Assembly: GCA_035712365.1 (NCBI GenBank) | Contig: DASTAW010000029.1 | Location: 62,001 to 126,000, forward strand | Origin: Terriglobia bacterium | GTDB taxonomy: Bacteria > Acidobacteriota > Terriglobia > UBA7540 | DNA: 64,000 nt | Reading direction: 5' to 3' | In this document: in pieces, positions 50,154-59,912 of the stretch | Layout of the letters: each line of letters opens with the position of its first letter | Numbering within the stretch: position 1 is the stretch's first letter | Made by a program: the position numbers and the translations under genes | Notes under the pieces: generated by a model | What the model saw: the letters and a program-made list of their open reading frames with translations, nothing else | What the model was told of the DNA's origin: nothing | Database searches by the model: none

Positions 50154-52469
50154 TTGTTACATCTCTGGAGATCTACGTCCGTCATCTTCCTGGTATTCCT
50201 TGCTGTGCTTTCTGAAGGTTGCGGCGGCGGAAGCGCGGCTTTAGCACCGGCTCCTGCGGTCAGTATATCCATATCTCCGGGCAACGCTACATTGCTCGAC
50301 GGCCAGACGGTCACCTTCACCGCAACCATAACCGGTTCGTCCAACAAGAACGTTACCTGGAAGGTGAGCGGGGTGGCAGGGGGGAACAGCACCGTCGGGA
50401 CCGTGGCCTCAACGGGGCTGTATACGGCCCCGGCAAGACCTCCATCGCCGAACACAGTCAGCGTGACGGCAACCAGCGCGGCAGATCCAACCCAGTCCGC
50501 CGGCGCCGTGGTAACCGTTGTGAATCCTGGTCCAGCGCTTTATTCCATTTCACCGGATGCCGCCACTGCCGGCGGTCCCGACACTGCACTTGCCGTGGAC
50601 GGGACGGGCTTTACCGCTCAGTCGGTCGTCTACTTCGGCGCTACGGCGCTGGCCACAGCGTTTGTAAGCGAAACGCAACTGACCGCCACGGTTCCTTCTT
50701 CCCTGCTGGTTTCAACCGGCACGTTCAGCATTACGGCAGCGACTCCGGCTCCCGGTGGCGGCACCTCCACTTCACTGAACCTGACCGTGTGGTCCGGATA
50801 TCCTCGAAGCGGCGCCGGCAGCGTCCTTGGCGGTCCTCCGCCGCCACTCCCGCAGGTTCCTCACAATGGGACCCTGGTTTCCGTGCTCGACTGGACGTCA
50901 AAGGACAATGAGGGAGATTCCGAAGACGTGCTCAGCGCCGACCACCTGCTTACGGAGATGGGCATACCCAACATCGATACCACCGACTTCGCCATCGCCG
51001 CGGCGAACCCCTTCCTGGTAGTGGCAGGCGTCCTGAACACTGCGTTAGCCCTGTCGCCCACGGACACCAGCAACCTCACCAGCTACGTCAATGGCGGGGG
51101 AACGCTTTACCTTTGGGAACCGAATGTCAGCGGCCTGTTGGCGGCGCTCGGCATTTCTTCACCACCGAATGACTACATCAACCTGGCGGATGAGCAACGC
51201 CCGCTCAGCTTCGACACAGCTCAGAACGATCCCCTGCTGAAGTACATTGATGCGCCAGAGGAGATCAACTGGGCGCCCTTCTTCCCTGCCAGCGATGTTA
51301 CGCGCGGTTACTCCAGCAGCTCGTGCACGACGCTGGCCACGTGGAGCACAGGCGACGCCGCCGTTTTGAAGTGCAACATCGGATCGGGGCGGGCATACGT
51401 GTTCGGATGGCGGCTCCGGCCGCTGATCGAGTTGCCGGAGCTGCAGCTCGGCAACGACACCGGGCCGCAGGGCGTTAATGCCATCGTTCCGGACGCGGAT
51501 AACTGCCGGCTGATGATGCGCGCCACCTATGAAGCCTACGCGGCCGCTCCGCAGGAACGCCAGTGGGCGCCGGGCGGCCATCATGCTGCGCTGATCATCA
51601 CCCATGATGTGGACGCCATCGTGTCTTACCAGAACGTTCCTGCCGGTGTTGATTTGGAAAACAGCCTGGGCTTCAAGTCGACGTACCTGTTTACCACGAG
51701 TCCCTACGACAACGGCTGGATCGGTGGAATGTATAGCGCCGCCGGACATGAGGACATCCAATACGCGCTCGATCATGGATTCGACGTCCAGAGCCACAGT
51801 TTCGGGCATTTCCCTGACTTCCAAACGGCCATCTACAGCCTGACCGACCCGCCATCGGAGACCGCCGCAAATTACCAGCCTATGTTTAACTTCATCTCTT
51901 CCACGCCGTATTGCTGCACCACCGGAATGAGCGTTATCGGAGAAGCCGGAGTCAGCAAGTGGCTGCTCGAAAATGACTTCAACGTTCCCATTACGGCTTT
52001 CCGCGCGGGCTACACCGAGATTCCTCCCACGTTCCTCCAGGGGCTTTCAGCCGCCGGCTACCGGCGGGACCTGAGCTATCTCAACGACCTTGCGCGGGGA
52101 GCGTTTCCGTTTGTAACCTTCACCCTGGACACCACTACCACCCCAGCCACTGTAACCACCTACCGCGTGATGGAATATCCCATGTCCATTTCAGACGATG
52201 CATCGCCGGCGGCCGGTCTTACGGGCCTCGACACAACAACGGTCAGCCAGTATGTCGATGCCTGGATGAAGGTCATCAAGTTCAACTATGACAACAACGC
52301 GCCCACCGTCCTGCTGCTTCATCCCATCGACACCACTGCGCGCTTCCAGGTTATTCAGCAGCTTCTCGCCGAAATTCAGAACCAGGGTCTGGACCTGTGG
52401 ATCGGAGACCTCACCGCCTTCGCGAAGTTCTGGGAAGCTCAGGGAGTAACCGACGCAAAGTGGCCATGA
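50154..52469 (+). CDS. Exported Ig-like/IPT protein with polysaccharide-deacetylase-like C-domain
   Basis: The protein (771 residues) starts at a TTG (50154) behind GGGGAGAAG. A hydrophobic signal (SVIFLVFLAVLSEGCGGG) looks lipoprotein-like, though the residues before Cys are atypical. A bacterial Ig-like domain (SISPGNATLLDGQTVTFTAT) and an IPT/TIG-like domain (ISPDAATAGGPDTALAVDGT) follow. The C-terminal 300 residues include LIITHDVDAIVSY and FDVQSHSFGHFPDF, matching the Asp and His metal motifs of NodB-type deacetylases. It probably acts on cell-surface or environmental glycan. The domain boundaries are approximate. Confidence 0.7.
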   Translation: MLHLWRSTSVIFLVFLAVLSEGCGGGSAALAPAPAVSISISPGNATLLDGQTVTFTATITGSSNKNVTWKVSGVAGGNSTVGTVASTGLYTAPARPPSPNTVSVTATSAADPTQSAGAVVTVVNPGPALYSISPDAATAGGPDTALAVDGTGFTAQSVVYFGATALATAFVSETQLTATVPSSLLVSTGTFSITAATPAPGGGTSTSLNLTVWSGYPRSGAGSVLGGPPPPLPQVPHNGTLVSVLDWTSKDNEGDSEDVLSADHLLTEMGIPNIDTTDFAIAAANPFLVVAGVLNTALALSPTDTSNLTSYVNGGGTLYLWEPNVSGLLAALGISSPPNDYINLADEQRPLSFDTAQNDPLLKYIDAPEEINWAPFFPASDVTRGYSSSSCTTLATWSTGDAAVLKCNIGSGRAYVFGWRLRPLIELPELQLGNDTGPQGVNAIVPDADNCRLMMRATYEAYAAAPQERQWAPGGHHAALIITHDVDAIVSYQNVPAGVDLENSLGFKSTYLFTTSPYDNGWIGGMYSAAGHEDIQYALDHGFDVQSHSFGHFPDFQTAIYSLTDPPSETAANYQPMFNFISSTPYCCTTGMSVIGEAGVSKWLLENDFNVPITAFRAGYTEIPPTFLQGLSAAGYRRDLSYLNDLARGAFPFVTFTLDTTTTPATVTTYRVMEYPMSISDDASPAAGLTGLDTTTVSQYVDAWMKVIKFNYDNNAPTVLLLHPIDTTARFQVIQQLLAEIQNQGLDLWIGDLTAFAKFWEAQGVTDAKWP

Positions 52470-52593
52470 TTGATCCGCCGTTTGCCTACGTTGCAGCATT
52501 CCAGCATTAACGCAAGCAAGAACGGAAACGCCGCCGATGAGGCGCAACGCCGTAGTCCAGACTTGGGTCAGGAAATAAGATCATCGCGAGGTA

Positions 52594-52680
52594 TGGTGCG
52601 GAAGGGGGGACTCGAACCCCCACGGTCTCGCGACCGCCAGCCCCTCAAGCTGGTGCGTCTGCCAATTCCGCCACTTCCGC
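52594..52680 (-). tRNA. tRNA-Leu (GAG), CCA encoded
   Basis: On the reverse strand the acceptor stem is GCGGAAG/CTTCCGC, the anticodon stem CCAGC/GCTGG has loop TTGAGGG (anticodon GAG), and a long variable arm (GGCGGTCGCGAGACCGT region) marks a class II tRNA. CCA is encoded at 52594-52596. It lies just downstream of secG, a common arrangement. Confidence 0.95.
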
Positions 52681-52745
52681 ATGGGAGGCAAATTTGATTG
52701 ACCCATGCTGAGAACGCATGGCGTCGTGTAGGCCGTTCCTTTTCC

Positions 52746-53063
52746 TCACTTCTTGGCTGGCGCCGCCGGTGCGATTGGGACAGCCGGGGCGGTATGGGTC
52801 TGGGCCGGCGCGTTTTGCATCACCGAGTTTGATGTCGCTTTCGTAGCCCAGATCGCCAGCGTTATCGAAGTCGCCATGAAAATGAAGCCCAGCACCCAGG
52901 TGATCTTGGCCAGGGTCGTCACCGCCCCGCGGGGACCAAAAGCCGCCTGGCTTGAGCCGCCAAAGGCCGCCGCCATATCCACGTTCTCTCCGCCCTGGAT
53001 CAGGACGACAACGATCAGCAGGATGCTCGAAATAACCTGGAGGGCCGTAACTGCAAAGTCCAT
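52746..53063 (-). CDS. secG: SecG preprotein translocase subunit
   Basis: The 105-residue protein has two helices (LQVISSILLIVVVLIQGGEN and TWVLGFIFMATSITLAIWAT) joined by the conserved loop AAFGGSSQAAFGPRGA. SecG assists SecYE protein export. The ATG at 53063 has AAGGGAG before it; the longer open frame to 53177 is not supported. The Ala/Pro-rich tail is normal. It lies 40 bp after tpiA, an arrangement found in many bacteria. Confidence 0.93.
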   Translation of the reverse strand: MDFAVTALQVISSILLIVVVLIQGGENVDMAAAFGGSSQAAFGPRGAVTTLAKITWVLGFIFMATSITLAIWATKATSNSVMQNAPAQTHTAPAVPIAPAAPAKK

Positions 53064-53103
53064 AAAAAACTCCCTTTCAAACTGCGCGCCGCAGGGCACG
53101 TTT

Positions 53104-53862
53104 TCAGGCCGAGGGATAATTGATAATCGCCGCGAAGGAATCAACTTTGAGGCTTGCGCCGCCCACCAGCGCCCCATCGATATCGGGCTGGGCCATCAGC
53201 CCTTTAATGTTCTCGGGCTTGACGCTTCCGCCATAAAGGACCCTCACGCGCTGGGCCTGATCTTCGCCAAACTGCCCATGCGCCAGTCCACGCAAATATG
53301 CATGGCTTTCCTGTGCCTGCTCGGGAGTAGCGGTGCGGCCGGTCCCAATCGCCCACACGGGCTCATAAGCCACAATGATACGGGAAAACTCAGAGGGGGT
53401 CAACCCGGCGAAGCCGCGCTGAAACTGGCGTTCGAGCACCTGCTGCGTCTCATTGCTTTCGCGCTCATCCAGCGTTTCACCAACGCAGACAATGGGAGTC
53501 AATCCCGCAGCGAGCGCGGCCTTGAGCTTGCGGTTCACCTGCTCGTCGGTTTCGCCGTGGTCCTGCCGCCGCTCGGAGTGGCCGATGATCACATGCGAGC
53601 AGCCGGCGTCCACCAGCATTCCCGGAGCGACATCGCCGGTGTGCGCCCCTTCGGCGTCCCAGTGGACGTCCTGGGCAGCCACTCCGATCCCGCTTCCCCT
53701 GGCGGCCTCGGCGGCGGCGGCCAGAGCGGTAAAAGGGGGAGCCACCACCACGTCGCAGTGATGAACTCCCGCGATGCCTGGCTTGAGCCCTTCGATGAAC
53801 GCGGCAGCCTCTCCGCGCGTCTTGTACATCTTCCAGTTGCCAGCAATTACAGGTCTCCGCAT
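53104..53862 (-). CDS. tpiA: Triosephosphate isomerase
   Basis: The 252-residue enzyme has VIAGNWKMYKT (catalytic Lys), IIGHSERRQ (catalytic His), AYEPVWAIGTG (catalytic Glu) and RVLYGGSVKPEN (phosphate loop). It interconverts dihydroxyacetone phosphate and glyceraldehyde-3-phosphate in glycolysis. The ATG at 53862 fits the family; the frame upstream to 53931 is repeat-derived. It is separated from pgk by two accessory genes. Confidence 0.97.
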   Translation of the reverse strand: MRRPVIAGNWKMYKTRGEAAAFIEGLKPGIAGVHHCDVVVAPPFTALAAAAEAARGSGIGVAAQDVHWDAEGAHTGDVAPGMLVDAGCSHVIIGHSERRQDHGETDEQVNRKLKAALAAGLTPIVCVGETLDERESNETQQVLERQFQRGFAGLTPSEFSRIIVAYEPVWAIGTGRTATPEQAQESHAYLRGLAHGQFGEDQAQRVRVLYGGSVKPENIKGLMAQPDIDGALVGGASLKVDSFAAIINYPSA

Positions 53863-53886
53863 GTCGCTTCCATCTCCATCTGCCGT

Positions 53887-53929
53887 GAGTAGGCAGTCAG
53901 CAGTAAGCAGTAGGCAGAAAGCAGTCAAC
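53887..53929. repeat. 7-bp CAGTAGG/GCAGTAA-type repeats before tpiA
   Basis: Heptamer variants (GTAGGCAGTCAGCAGTAAGC, AGTAGGCAGAAAGCAGTCA) fill the start of the gap. The same words occur at 55010-55060 and 56261-56330 in the gaps before and after pgk. Confidence 0.65.
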
Positions 53930-53977
53930 ACTCGACAGTGCGCGGTACCCTCACTGCCCGACTCCGGCAGGAGTTAC

Positions 53978-54376
53978 TCACCTCGGTGTAAACTTCTGTG
54001 GGTTAGCCATTATGCCACCCAGCATTCTCCCTAATTCCTCGTAGGCGACTGAAAGGCGTTTGTGATCCGCATCGAGCAAATATCCACAGTCCAGCGCGAA
54101 GTCCAGCCACACCTGTGTTTCCGTCGCCTCGGCATCACAATCCGTCATCTTACTGAGAAACATGTTAGGGTATCGGCGCTTACGATAACCTTCCGCGATG
54201 TTCGCCGCCACGCTGCGCGAGGAACGGCGAATCTGGCTCGTGAGTGAATAGCGCTCGTCTTCGGGAAACCTTTTCGACAACCTGAAAATCTCCCTGGCCA
54301 GATTAAAGGCGACCTGATACACCTTCAGGTCTCTGTGGCCGCGTACAATTAGGTTCCCGTCGATTGACGCTCGCAT
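53978..54376 (-). CDS. Four-helix-bundle protein (23S rRNA IVP / S23 family)
   Basis: The 132-residue protein shows the family words DLKVYQVAFNLAREIFRLSK, LTSQIRRSSRSVAANIAEGY and a Leu/Ala-rich C-terminal helix. These small helical bundles were first found in 23S rRNA intervening sequences and form pentamers; their function is not known. It sits between tpiA and the HNH remnant, inside an otherwise glycolytic gene set on the same strand, which suggests late insertion. Confidence 0.88.
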   Translation of the reverse strand: MRASIDGNLIVRGHRDLKVYQVAFNLAREIFRLSKRFPEDERYSLTSQIRRSSRSVAANIAEGYRKRRYPNMFLSKMTDCDAEATETQVWLDFALDCGYLLDADHKRLSVAYEELGRMLGGIMANPQKFTPR

Positions 54377-54561
54377 CCCACTCCGCCTTCTAAAAAACTG
54401 CCTAATGGGTCAGCGAACCACCCTGGGCAAGTCAGTGCTGCTCATGTCCAGATCTCCTATCGCCTTCACGCGCGTGCACTTGCGCTTCAGGAAGAGACTT
54501 CATGGGACGATTGCCCGTCCCCTCCCAAGGTTGCAATCGTGGCAAAGAATTTGGAGATTAT

Positions 54562-54986
54562 CTAACGTAATTTTTCTCCGTTTGCAACTGCCAGGATATA
54601 ATCGGCGTGTAGAACGATATTCAGGTGCGAAGCCGGACTTCTGCCGCAAGCAACGCAACGAAATCGGTCCCGCATGAAAGCTTTGAATCTGAGGCCCGCG
54701 AGTACTTCTCGGCGGTCGGACTGAATGCTCGGCTTCTGGATCGCTTCGTCTTTTCGCAAATTGGCTGACCGACGTAGAGATGTTCCAGTCCCGCCTTTTG
54801 AAGTGCCTGCTTCCAACCGCCGAATCTCCGAGAGAGCGTTTTTGCCGATACCTTCGCGCCGAATCGCCTAAAGGCGGTTTTTGTCAGCGGCTCATCTCGC
54901 GGCAGCAATTCTGCAATTCGCCTTAGCTCATCGAGCAGCGCTCCGTCCGTGTTGTCCGGAAGAAAGTCGATTTCGTAACGGCTCAT
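54562..54986 (-). pseudogene. HNH homing-endonuclease-like gene, frameshifted and truncated
   Basis: One frame (from the ATG at 54986) encodes a homing-endonuclease-associated repeat (AKVSAKTLSRRFGGWKQALQ) and runs on out of homology after EKTKRSRS. Another frame, open at 54562-54816, encodes FKAFMRDRFRCVACGRSPAS, the Cys-knuckle start of an HNH domain. A frameshift near 54720-54750 would join them. The HNH part then ends early: LHADYILAVANG where active members read LHxDHI, so the catalytic His pair is altered too. It is a decaying gene between pgk and tpiA. Confidence 0.75.
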
Positions 54987-55009
54987 TTGTCCCCGCCGCC
55001 AACTGGCTA

Positions 55010-55060
55010 TTGCCTTCCGCCGACTGCCTGCTGCCCTCTGCCTTCTGCCTACTGCTTTTC
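55010..55060. repeat. 7-bp CTGCCTT/CTGCCTA repeats before the HNH remnant
   Basis: Reads as variants of CTGCCTTCTGCCTACTGC, the complement of the repeat words at 53887-53929 and 56261-56297. It lies between the pgk stop and the HNH remnant start. Confidence 0.65.
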
Positions 55061-56239
55061 CGGCAGGGCTTCGACGCCGGGCAGCTTGAGCCCTGACAGG
55101 AACTCGAGTGAAGCGCCGCCGCCGGTCGAGATGTGCGTGATCCTATCTTCGATGCCGGCCTTGTGGACCGCCGCCACGGAATCCCCGCCGCCAACAATTG
55201 ATACCGCTCCGGATCCGGCAACGGCGCGCGCCACTTCCATGGTGCCCTGCGCAAACTGGTCAATCTCAAACACGCCCATGGGGCCGTTCCAGATGATCAT
55301 TTTGGCTTTTTTGATCTCGGAGGCGTAATCCGCTCTCGTTTTCGGTCCGATGTCAACGCCCAGGCGGTCAGCGGGAATGCCGGCGGAGTTGACCGTCTCA
55401 GCTTTGGCCGAGGCGTCCAGCTTATCGGCTACAACGTGGTCCTGGGGCAAACGGAAGTTCACCTTCTTCTCTTTGGCCTGTTGCAGCAGTTCCTTCGCCA
55501 GGTCAAGTTTGTCGGCCTCAAATTTTGACAGGCCCACCTCCACGCCCTGCGATTTGAGAAAAGTGTAGGCCATGGCCCCGCCGATCAGGACGGTGTCGGC
55601 AAAGCCCATCAGGTTCTGCAGGAACTTGATCTTGTCAGAAACCTTGGCGCCGCCCACAATGGCCACGTACGGGTGCAACGGGTTGTCGAGGGCTTTGCCA
55701 AGATATTCGAGTTCCTTTTCCATCAGCAGGCCCGCCGCTTTCACGGGAACGTAGTGGGTGATGCCTTCCGTGGAAGCGTGCGCGCGGTGCGCGGAGCCGA
55801 ATGCGTCATTGATGTAAACTTCAGCTTTGACGGCCAGTTGCTTGGCAAATTCCGGGTCGTTGGCTTCCTCTTCCTTGTGGAAACGCAGGTTCTCAAGCAG
55901 GACAACGCCGCCTTGCTTCAATTCCTCCTCCTGCTTGTCCGCCTGCGGGCCGACGCAGTCCGAGGCAAAGCTGACCGGTTTATTCAGCAGCGCGGCCAGG
56001 CGCTCGGCGGCCGGCTGCAGGCTCATCTTCGGATTCACTTTTCCTTTGGGCCTGCCGAGGTGAGATGCCAACACCAGCTTCGCCCCGCGGTCAACCGCCA
56101 ACCGGATGCTCGGTAGGCTGGCGCGGATCCGTGTGTCGTCAGTAATCTCTCCCTGGTCGTCGAGCGGCACGTTGAAGTCAACCCGCATGAACACCACTCT
56201 GCCTTTCAGATCAACATCGCGAATCGACAGTTTCGACAT
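55049..56239 (-). CDS. pgk: Phosphoglycerate kinase
   Basis: The 396-residue enzyme starts LSIRDVDLKGRVVFMRVDFN, includes LASHLGRPKGKVNP, and ends with the nucleotide-binding SIVGGGDSVAAVHKAG and HISTGGGASLEFL. It makes ATP from 1,3-bisphosphoglycerate. Length is standard. The last few codons (LPEKQ) fall in the flanking 7-bp repeats. It follows gap by about 100 bp of repeat DNA. Confidence 0.97.
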   Translation of the reverse strand: MSKLSIRDVDLKGRVVFMRVDFNVPLDDQGEITDDTRIRASLPSIRLAVDRGAKLVLASHLGRPKGKVNPKMSLQPAAERLAALLNKPVSFASDCVGPQADKQEEELKQGGVVLLENLRFHKEEEANDPEFAKQLAVKAEVYINDAFGSAHRAHASTEGITHYVPVKAAGLLMEKELEYLGKALDNPLHPYVAIVGGAKVSDKIKFLQNLMGFADTVLIGGAMAYTFLKSQGVEVGLSKFEADKLDLAKELLQQAKEKKVNFRLPQDHVVADKLDASAKAETVNSAGIPADRLGVDIGPKTRADYASEIKKAKMIIWNGPMGVFEIDQFAQGTMEVARAVAGSGAVSIVGGGDSVAAVHKAGIEDRITHISTGGGASLEFLSGLKLPGVEALPEKQ

Positions 56240-56260
56240 CAGTCGTCACTCCTTGTTAAA

Positions 56261-56330
56261 AACAGTAGGCAGAAGGCAGAAAGCAGAAGGCAGAAACTTC
56301 CGGCTTCTGCCTTCCTGCTCCGGGCTTCTG
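56261..56330. repeat. 7-bp GCAGAAG-type repeats between gap and pgk
   Basis: GTAGGCAGAAGGCAGAAAGC then GAAGGCAGAAACTTCC, followed by the inverted form GGCTTCTGCCTTCC and CGGGCTTCTGCG, so the block can fold back on itself. It occupies nearly the whole gap. Confidence 0.7.
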
Positions 56331-56338
56331 CGTGATGC

Positions 56339-57409
<1,071 letters not shown>

Positions 57410-57509
57410 TTAAGTCAAATTGGGGTCCACGGGTCCCCTCGCATGGGCGGGACCACGACGGCTGTGACACAAAATCAAAACCAACAACTCCATTACCAAT
57501 TGCGTTCGG

Positions 57510-57712
57510 CTGTTTTTTCGCTGGCTTGTATTTTCAGCAAGATCGGTAGCTTTGTTTTTAGGTTTGTTCCGGTTTGTTTTTTCCACAGCTACCTGTTTTC
57601 AACAACTTCTCCGCTTCGTTTTCCGGTTTGTTCCGGTTTGTTTTTTGTCCATTTCTCTTTGTTTTCAACAACCTCTCCGGTTCGTTTTTCAAAAAAGGTA
57701 TTCTTTTTTGTT
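57510..57712. repeat. A-rich ~65-bp tandem repeat, cluster B (inverted)
   Basis: On the reverse strand this reads as about three units with GTTGTTGAAAAC, AACAAACCGGAACAAACC and AAAGCTACCGATCTTGCTGA, matching cluster A at 2389-2540. Units differ at single bases. It lies upstream of gap. Two overlapping open frames cross it in the + direction (57443-57859 and 57552-57821) but have no family features. Confidence 0.82.
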
Positions 57713-58501
57713 TTTGCTCCCAACAATTGGCAGGGAAAATGGCCTTGGTTTAGCTCGCAAAGTTCCTACTTTACCGGCGCCCATTCGTCACCCGCCACTG
57801 AGAAGACCGCCGGGCCAATGATGGATCGCGCGCTGCAAACACCACGCCTCATTCCCTGATCCTGCACCGAACCTTCGCTGTTTAACTTCGCAGGCTTTGC
57901 AAGACATGCCCCGGTCCCGCGCCTTACCGGGAAGCAGTTATTGGAGGCTATCATACTAGCCGACGAAAGTCAAGCAAAATCGGCGGGGAGAGGCTGGAAG
58001 TCAGGAGCCAGGAGCCTGAAGTCAGGAGCGGCGGGTCAGTGCTGTAGACTTTCCCGATGATTGCTTCAGCGGCTGAAGCCTTTGGCCGGAGCGGCCTGTC
58101 AAATGTCGGAGCTGAAGCTTCGACCTTTGGAAGAAAAAGCAGCAGCCTTGGATGGGCCACGTTGGGCCGGGGTGGCGCAGATATCGAGTTTTGATATCTG
58201 CGTTCAGCGAAGCTGAGAGGGTTTGCGACGTGCGGTGCAGGAGCCGCAGTTATGGCGGCGACGGGCCATCGTCAGGTTGGAGATGGTTTTTGGAAGATAC
58301 CTCGAACATAGCAATGGGCCGACTGGAATGGACACCAGCAATAGCCCCTCGCCCCGCGAGACCGCAGATACTGCAAGGCGAGCATCTGCGCCACCCGCGT
58401 ATCGCGAAGCCGTTCTCGCAGTGCGGGGGCGCCCCCACCTTCGGCCCGCGACTGTGCCCACAGGAAGAGGATATCTGCCGTCAGTTATGGAGGGGGATTG
58501 G
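57713..58501. other. Intergenic with 7-bp repeats and a hairpin
   Basis: A block at 57998-58029 repeats variants of GTCAGGA/GCCAGGA. A strong hairpin (CGCAGATATC-7-nt loop-GATATCTGCG) lies at 58176-58202. At 58437-58462 the words CCTTCGGCCCGCGACTGTGC recur in near-identical form at 59810-59835, flanking the YD-repeat gene. No gene is convincing here. Confidence 0.5.
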
Positions 58502-59773
58502 TCACTTGGTCAGGACCTGATACTGGCACCCGCTATCCGTGAACTCGGTGCATTCTGCAACCCATTGGTGGCCACGATCATCACGAAATTGCAATCCGGC
58601 GGAAACCCGGAAGACGGCCCCACCATCGACCTGCATGGACGTGGGAAACCCGCGAGCGGCGTATTGAACGGAAAGCACGCATCGATGCTTCTTTACATTC
58701 TCCACGTGCTTCAGGCCACCCGAAGCATCGTAGGTGTAGGAGAGTATTTCGCCCGCGGCGTTCGTCGAGAGGGAAAGACGCTTCTGGTTGTCATAACTGT
58801 AGGAGGCTCTTCCTCCAGCGCTATCTTCGATGGAAATTATGAACGGCCCCCGATAGTAAAGTTTCATCCAGCGCCCGTCGCTGGAGCGGACCTCGTGGAG
58901 ATTGCCATCGCGGTCGCGCTCGAGCGTGAGACTCGCGCCCGACGGTTCAGTTAACCCCACCAGCGCACCCTCCTGTGGTCGCTGGGCATAATAGGAATCG
59001 GGAAAGACAATCGATCTGCCATCGGGCAAATCATAGTCCCATCCGTTGCCATTCCAGCCGGCGAGCGCCTTGTCGAACTCCGACCGCGTACTGCGAGACT
59101 TATATACGGCCTCGGCGTAGCCGGTGCCTTTGCTAATCCGATTGAACAGAACGCCGCTCCTGTCAGCAAGCCAGAGAGTCTGGTCCATGTAGGGGCTGCG
59201 GTGGCCAGTTGGATAGGTGAGATACTCATTGGGAAGGTAAACCTGATAATTCGAATTCCAATCTACGTAGCGTTGGACGACGCGCGTAAACGCGATCGGA
59301 GGATCGCCGGGCAAGTAGAGGTCAGTCTGCACAAACATCACCGTCACGTCGTTCAGACTGAGTTCCACCGCGTTCGCCGGAGGGCCGCCCGGAACCAGAT
59401 CCAGGCAGTCACGGAAAGGGCTGCCCGATGGTTTTGGCCCTCTGGACGGAGGCGCAGGAACACTTAGACTCCCCGTTTCAACGATCCCCTCCGCGACGGA
59501 TAGCACCAGACAGGGAAAACTTCCTAATGGTCCATTAAGCGCAGCCGGAGCCGCTTTGGCCAGCACATCCTCCTCTTCGCGAAGACGCCGCCGAAGCACA
59601 GAATCGAGCCGTCGTGGGACAATCTTGACGACTCCCGTAGCGACCTCAATTCTAAACACGACCCAGGGAGCAAACCAGCGTATGAATAACACGAGTCCGA
59701 CCGCTACGATTCCGAAGATCGCCCACTCAATCAGTTTACGTTTTGTTCTATTAACCTTGTCAGGTCCGCCCAT
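58502..59773 (-). CDS. Membrane-anchored YD/RHS-repeat protein
   Basis: The 423-residue protein has one N-terminal helix (AIFGIVAVGLVLFIRWFAPW) after a short basic start. The outer part has a front DUF6531-like stretch (DLYLPGDPPIAFTRVVQRYV, DYDLPDGRSIVFPD) and two to three YD repeats (GGRASYSYDNQKRLS, GEILSYTYDASGGLKHVEN). It ends without the RHS core or a toxin domain. Full-length RHS proteins carry toxins; this one looks like a minimal shell fragment. No immunity-type gene is adjacent. Composition is like its neighbours. Confidence 0.75.
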   Translation of the reverse strand: MGGPDKVNRTKRKLIEWAIFGIVAVGLVLFIRWFAPWVVFRIEVATGVVKIVPRRLDSVLRRRLREEEDVLAKAAPAALNGPLGSFPCLVLSVAEGIVETGSLSVPAPPSRGPKPSGSPFRDCLDLVPGGPPANAVELSLNDVTVMFVQTDLYLPGDPPIAFTRVVQRYVDWNSNYQVYLPNEYLTYPTGHRSPYMDQTLWLADRSGVLFNRISKGTGYAEAVYKSRSTRSEFDKALAGWNGNGWDYDLPDGRSIVFPDSYYAQRPQEGALVGLTEPSGASLTLERDRDGNLHEVRSSDGRWMKLYYRGPFIISIEDSAGGRASYSYDNQKRLSLSTNAAGEILSYTYDASGGLKHVENVKKHRCVLSVQYAARGFPTSMQVDGGAVFRVSAGLQFRDDRGHQWVAECTEFTDSGCQYQVLTK

Positions 59774-59842
59774 TGGGACTTTCGCCTCACGAATATGCAG
59801 CTTGCTCCCGCCTTCGGCCCGCGACGGTGCCCGCGTAAAGAG

Positions 59843-59905
59843 CCTGAAAATTGTGGGGCCAACGAATGGGCCTCGCGCAAAGCGGCGGCGAGCCGCCGCA
59901 CTCCA
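59843..59905. repeat. Dispersed hairpin repeat, copy 2 of 2
   Basis: Matches 20828-20888 in the same orientation: CTGAAAATTGTGGGGCCAAC, then GCAAAGCGGCGGCGAGCC and GCCGCACTCCA. It ends with the GC hairpin GCGGCGGC-GA-GCCGCCGC, just after the Gfo/Idh gene stop. Confidence 0.7.
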
Positions 59906-59912
59906 GGGGCAT

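Noticed and set aside
57443-57859. 138-residue open frame across repeat cluster B
   Set aside because: Its Phe/Ser-rich sequence comes from the repeat units; an overlapping frame is equally open.
58223-58954. 243-residue + strand open frame
   Set aside because: It lies opposite the end of the YD-repeat gene, whose frame has clear repeats; the + frame has no family pattern or signal.
58502-59773. RHS toxin of a contact-dependent system
   Set aside because: The protein has only a few YD repeats, no RHS core and no C-terminal toxin, and no immunity gene is adjacent.
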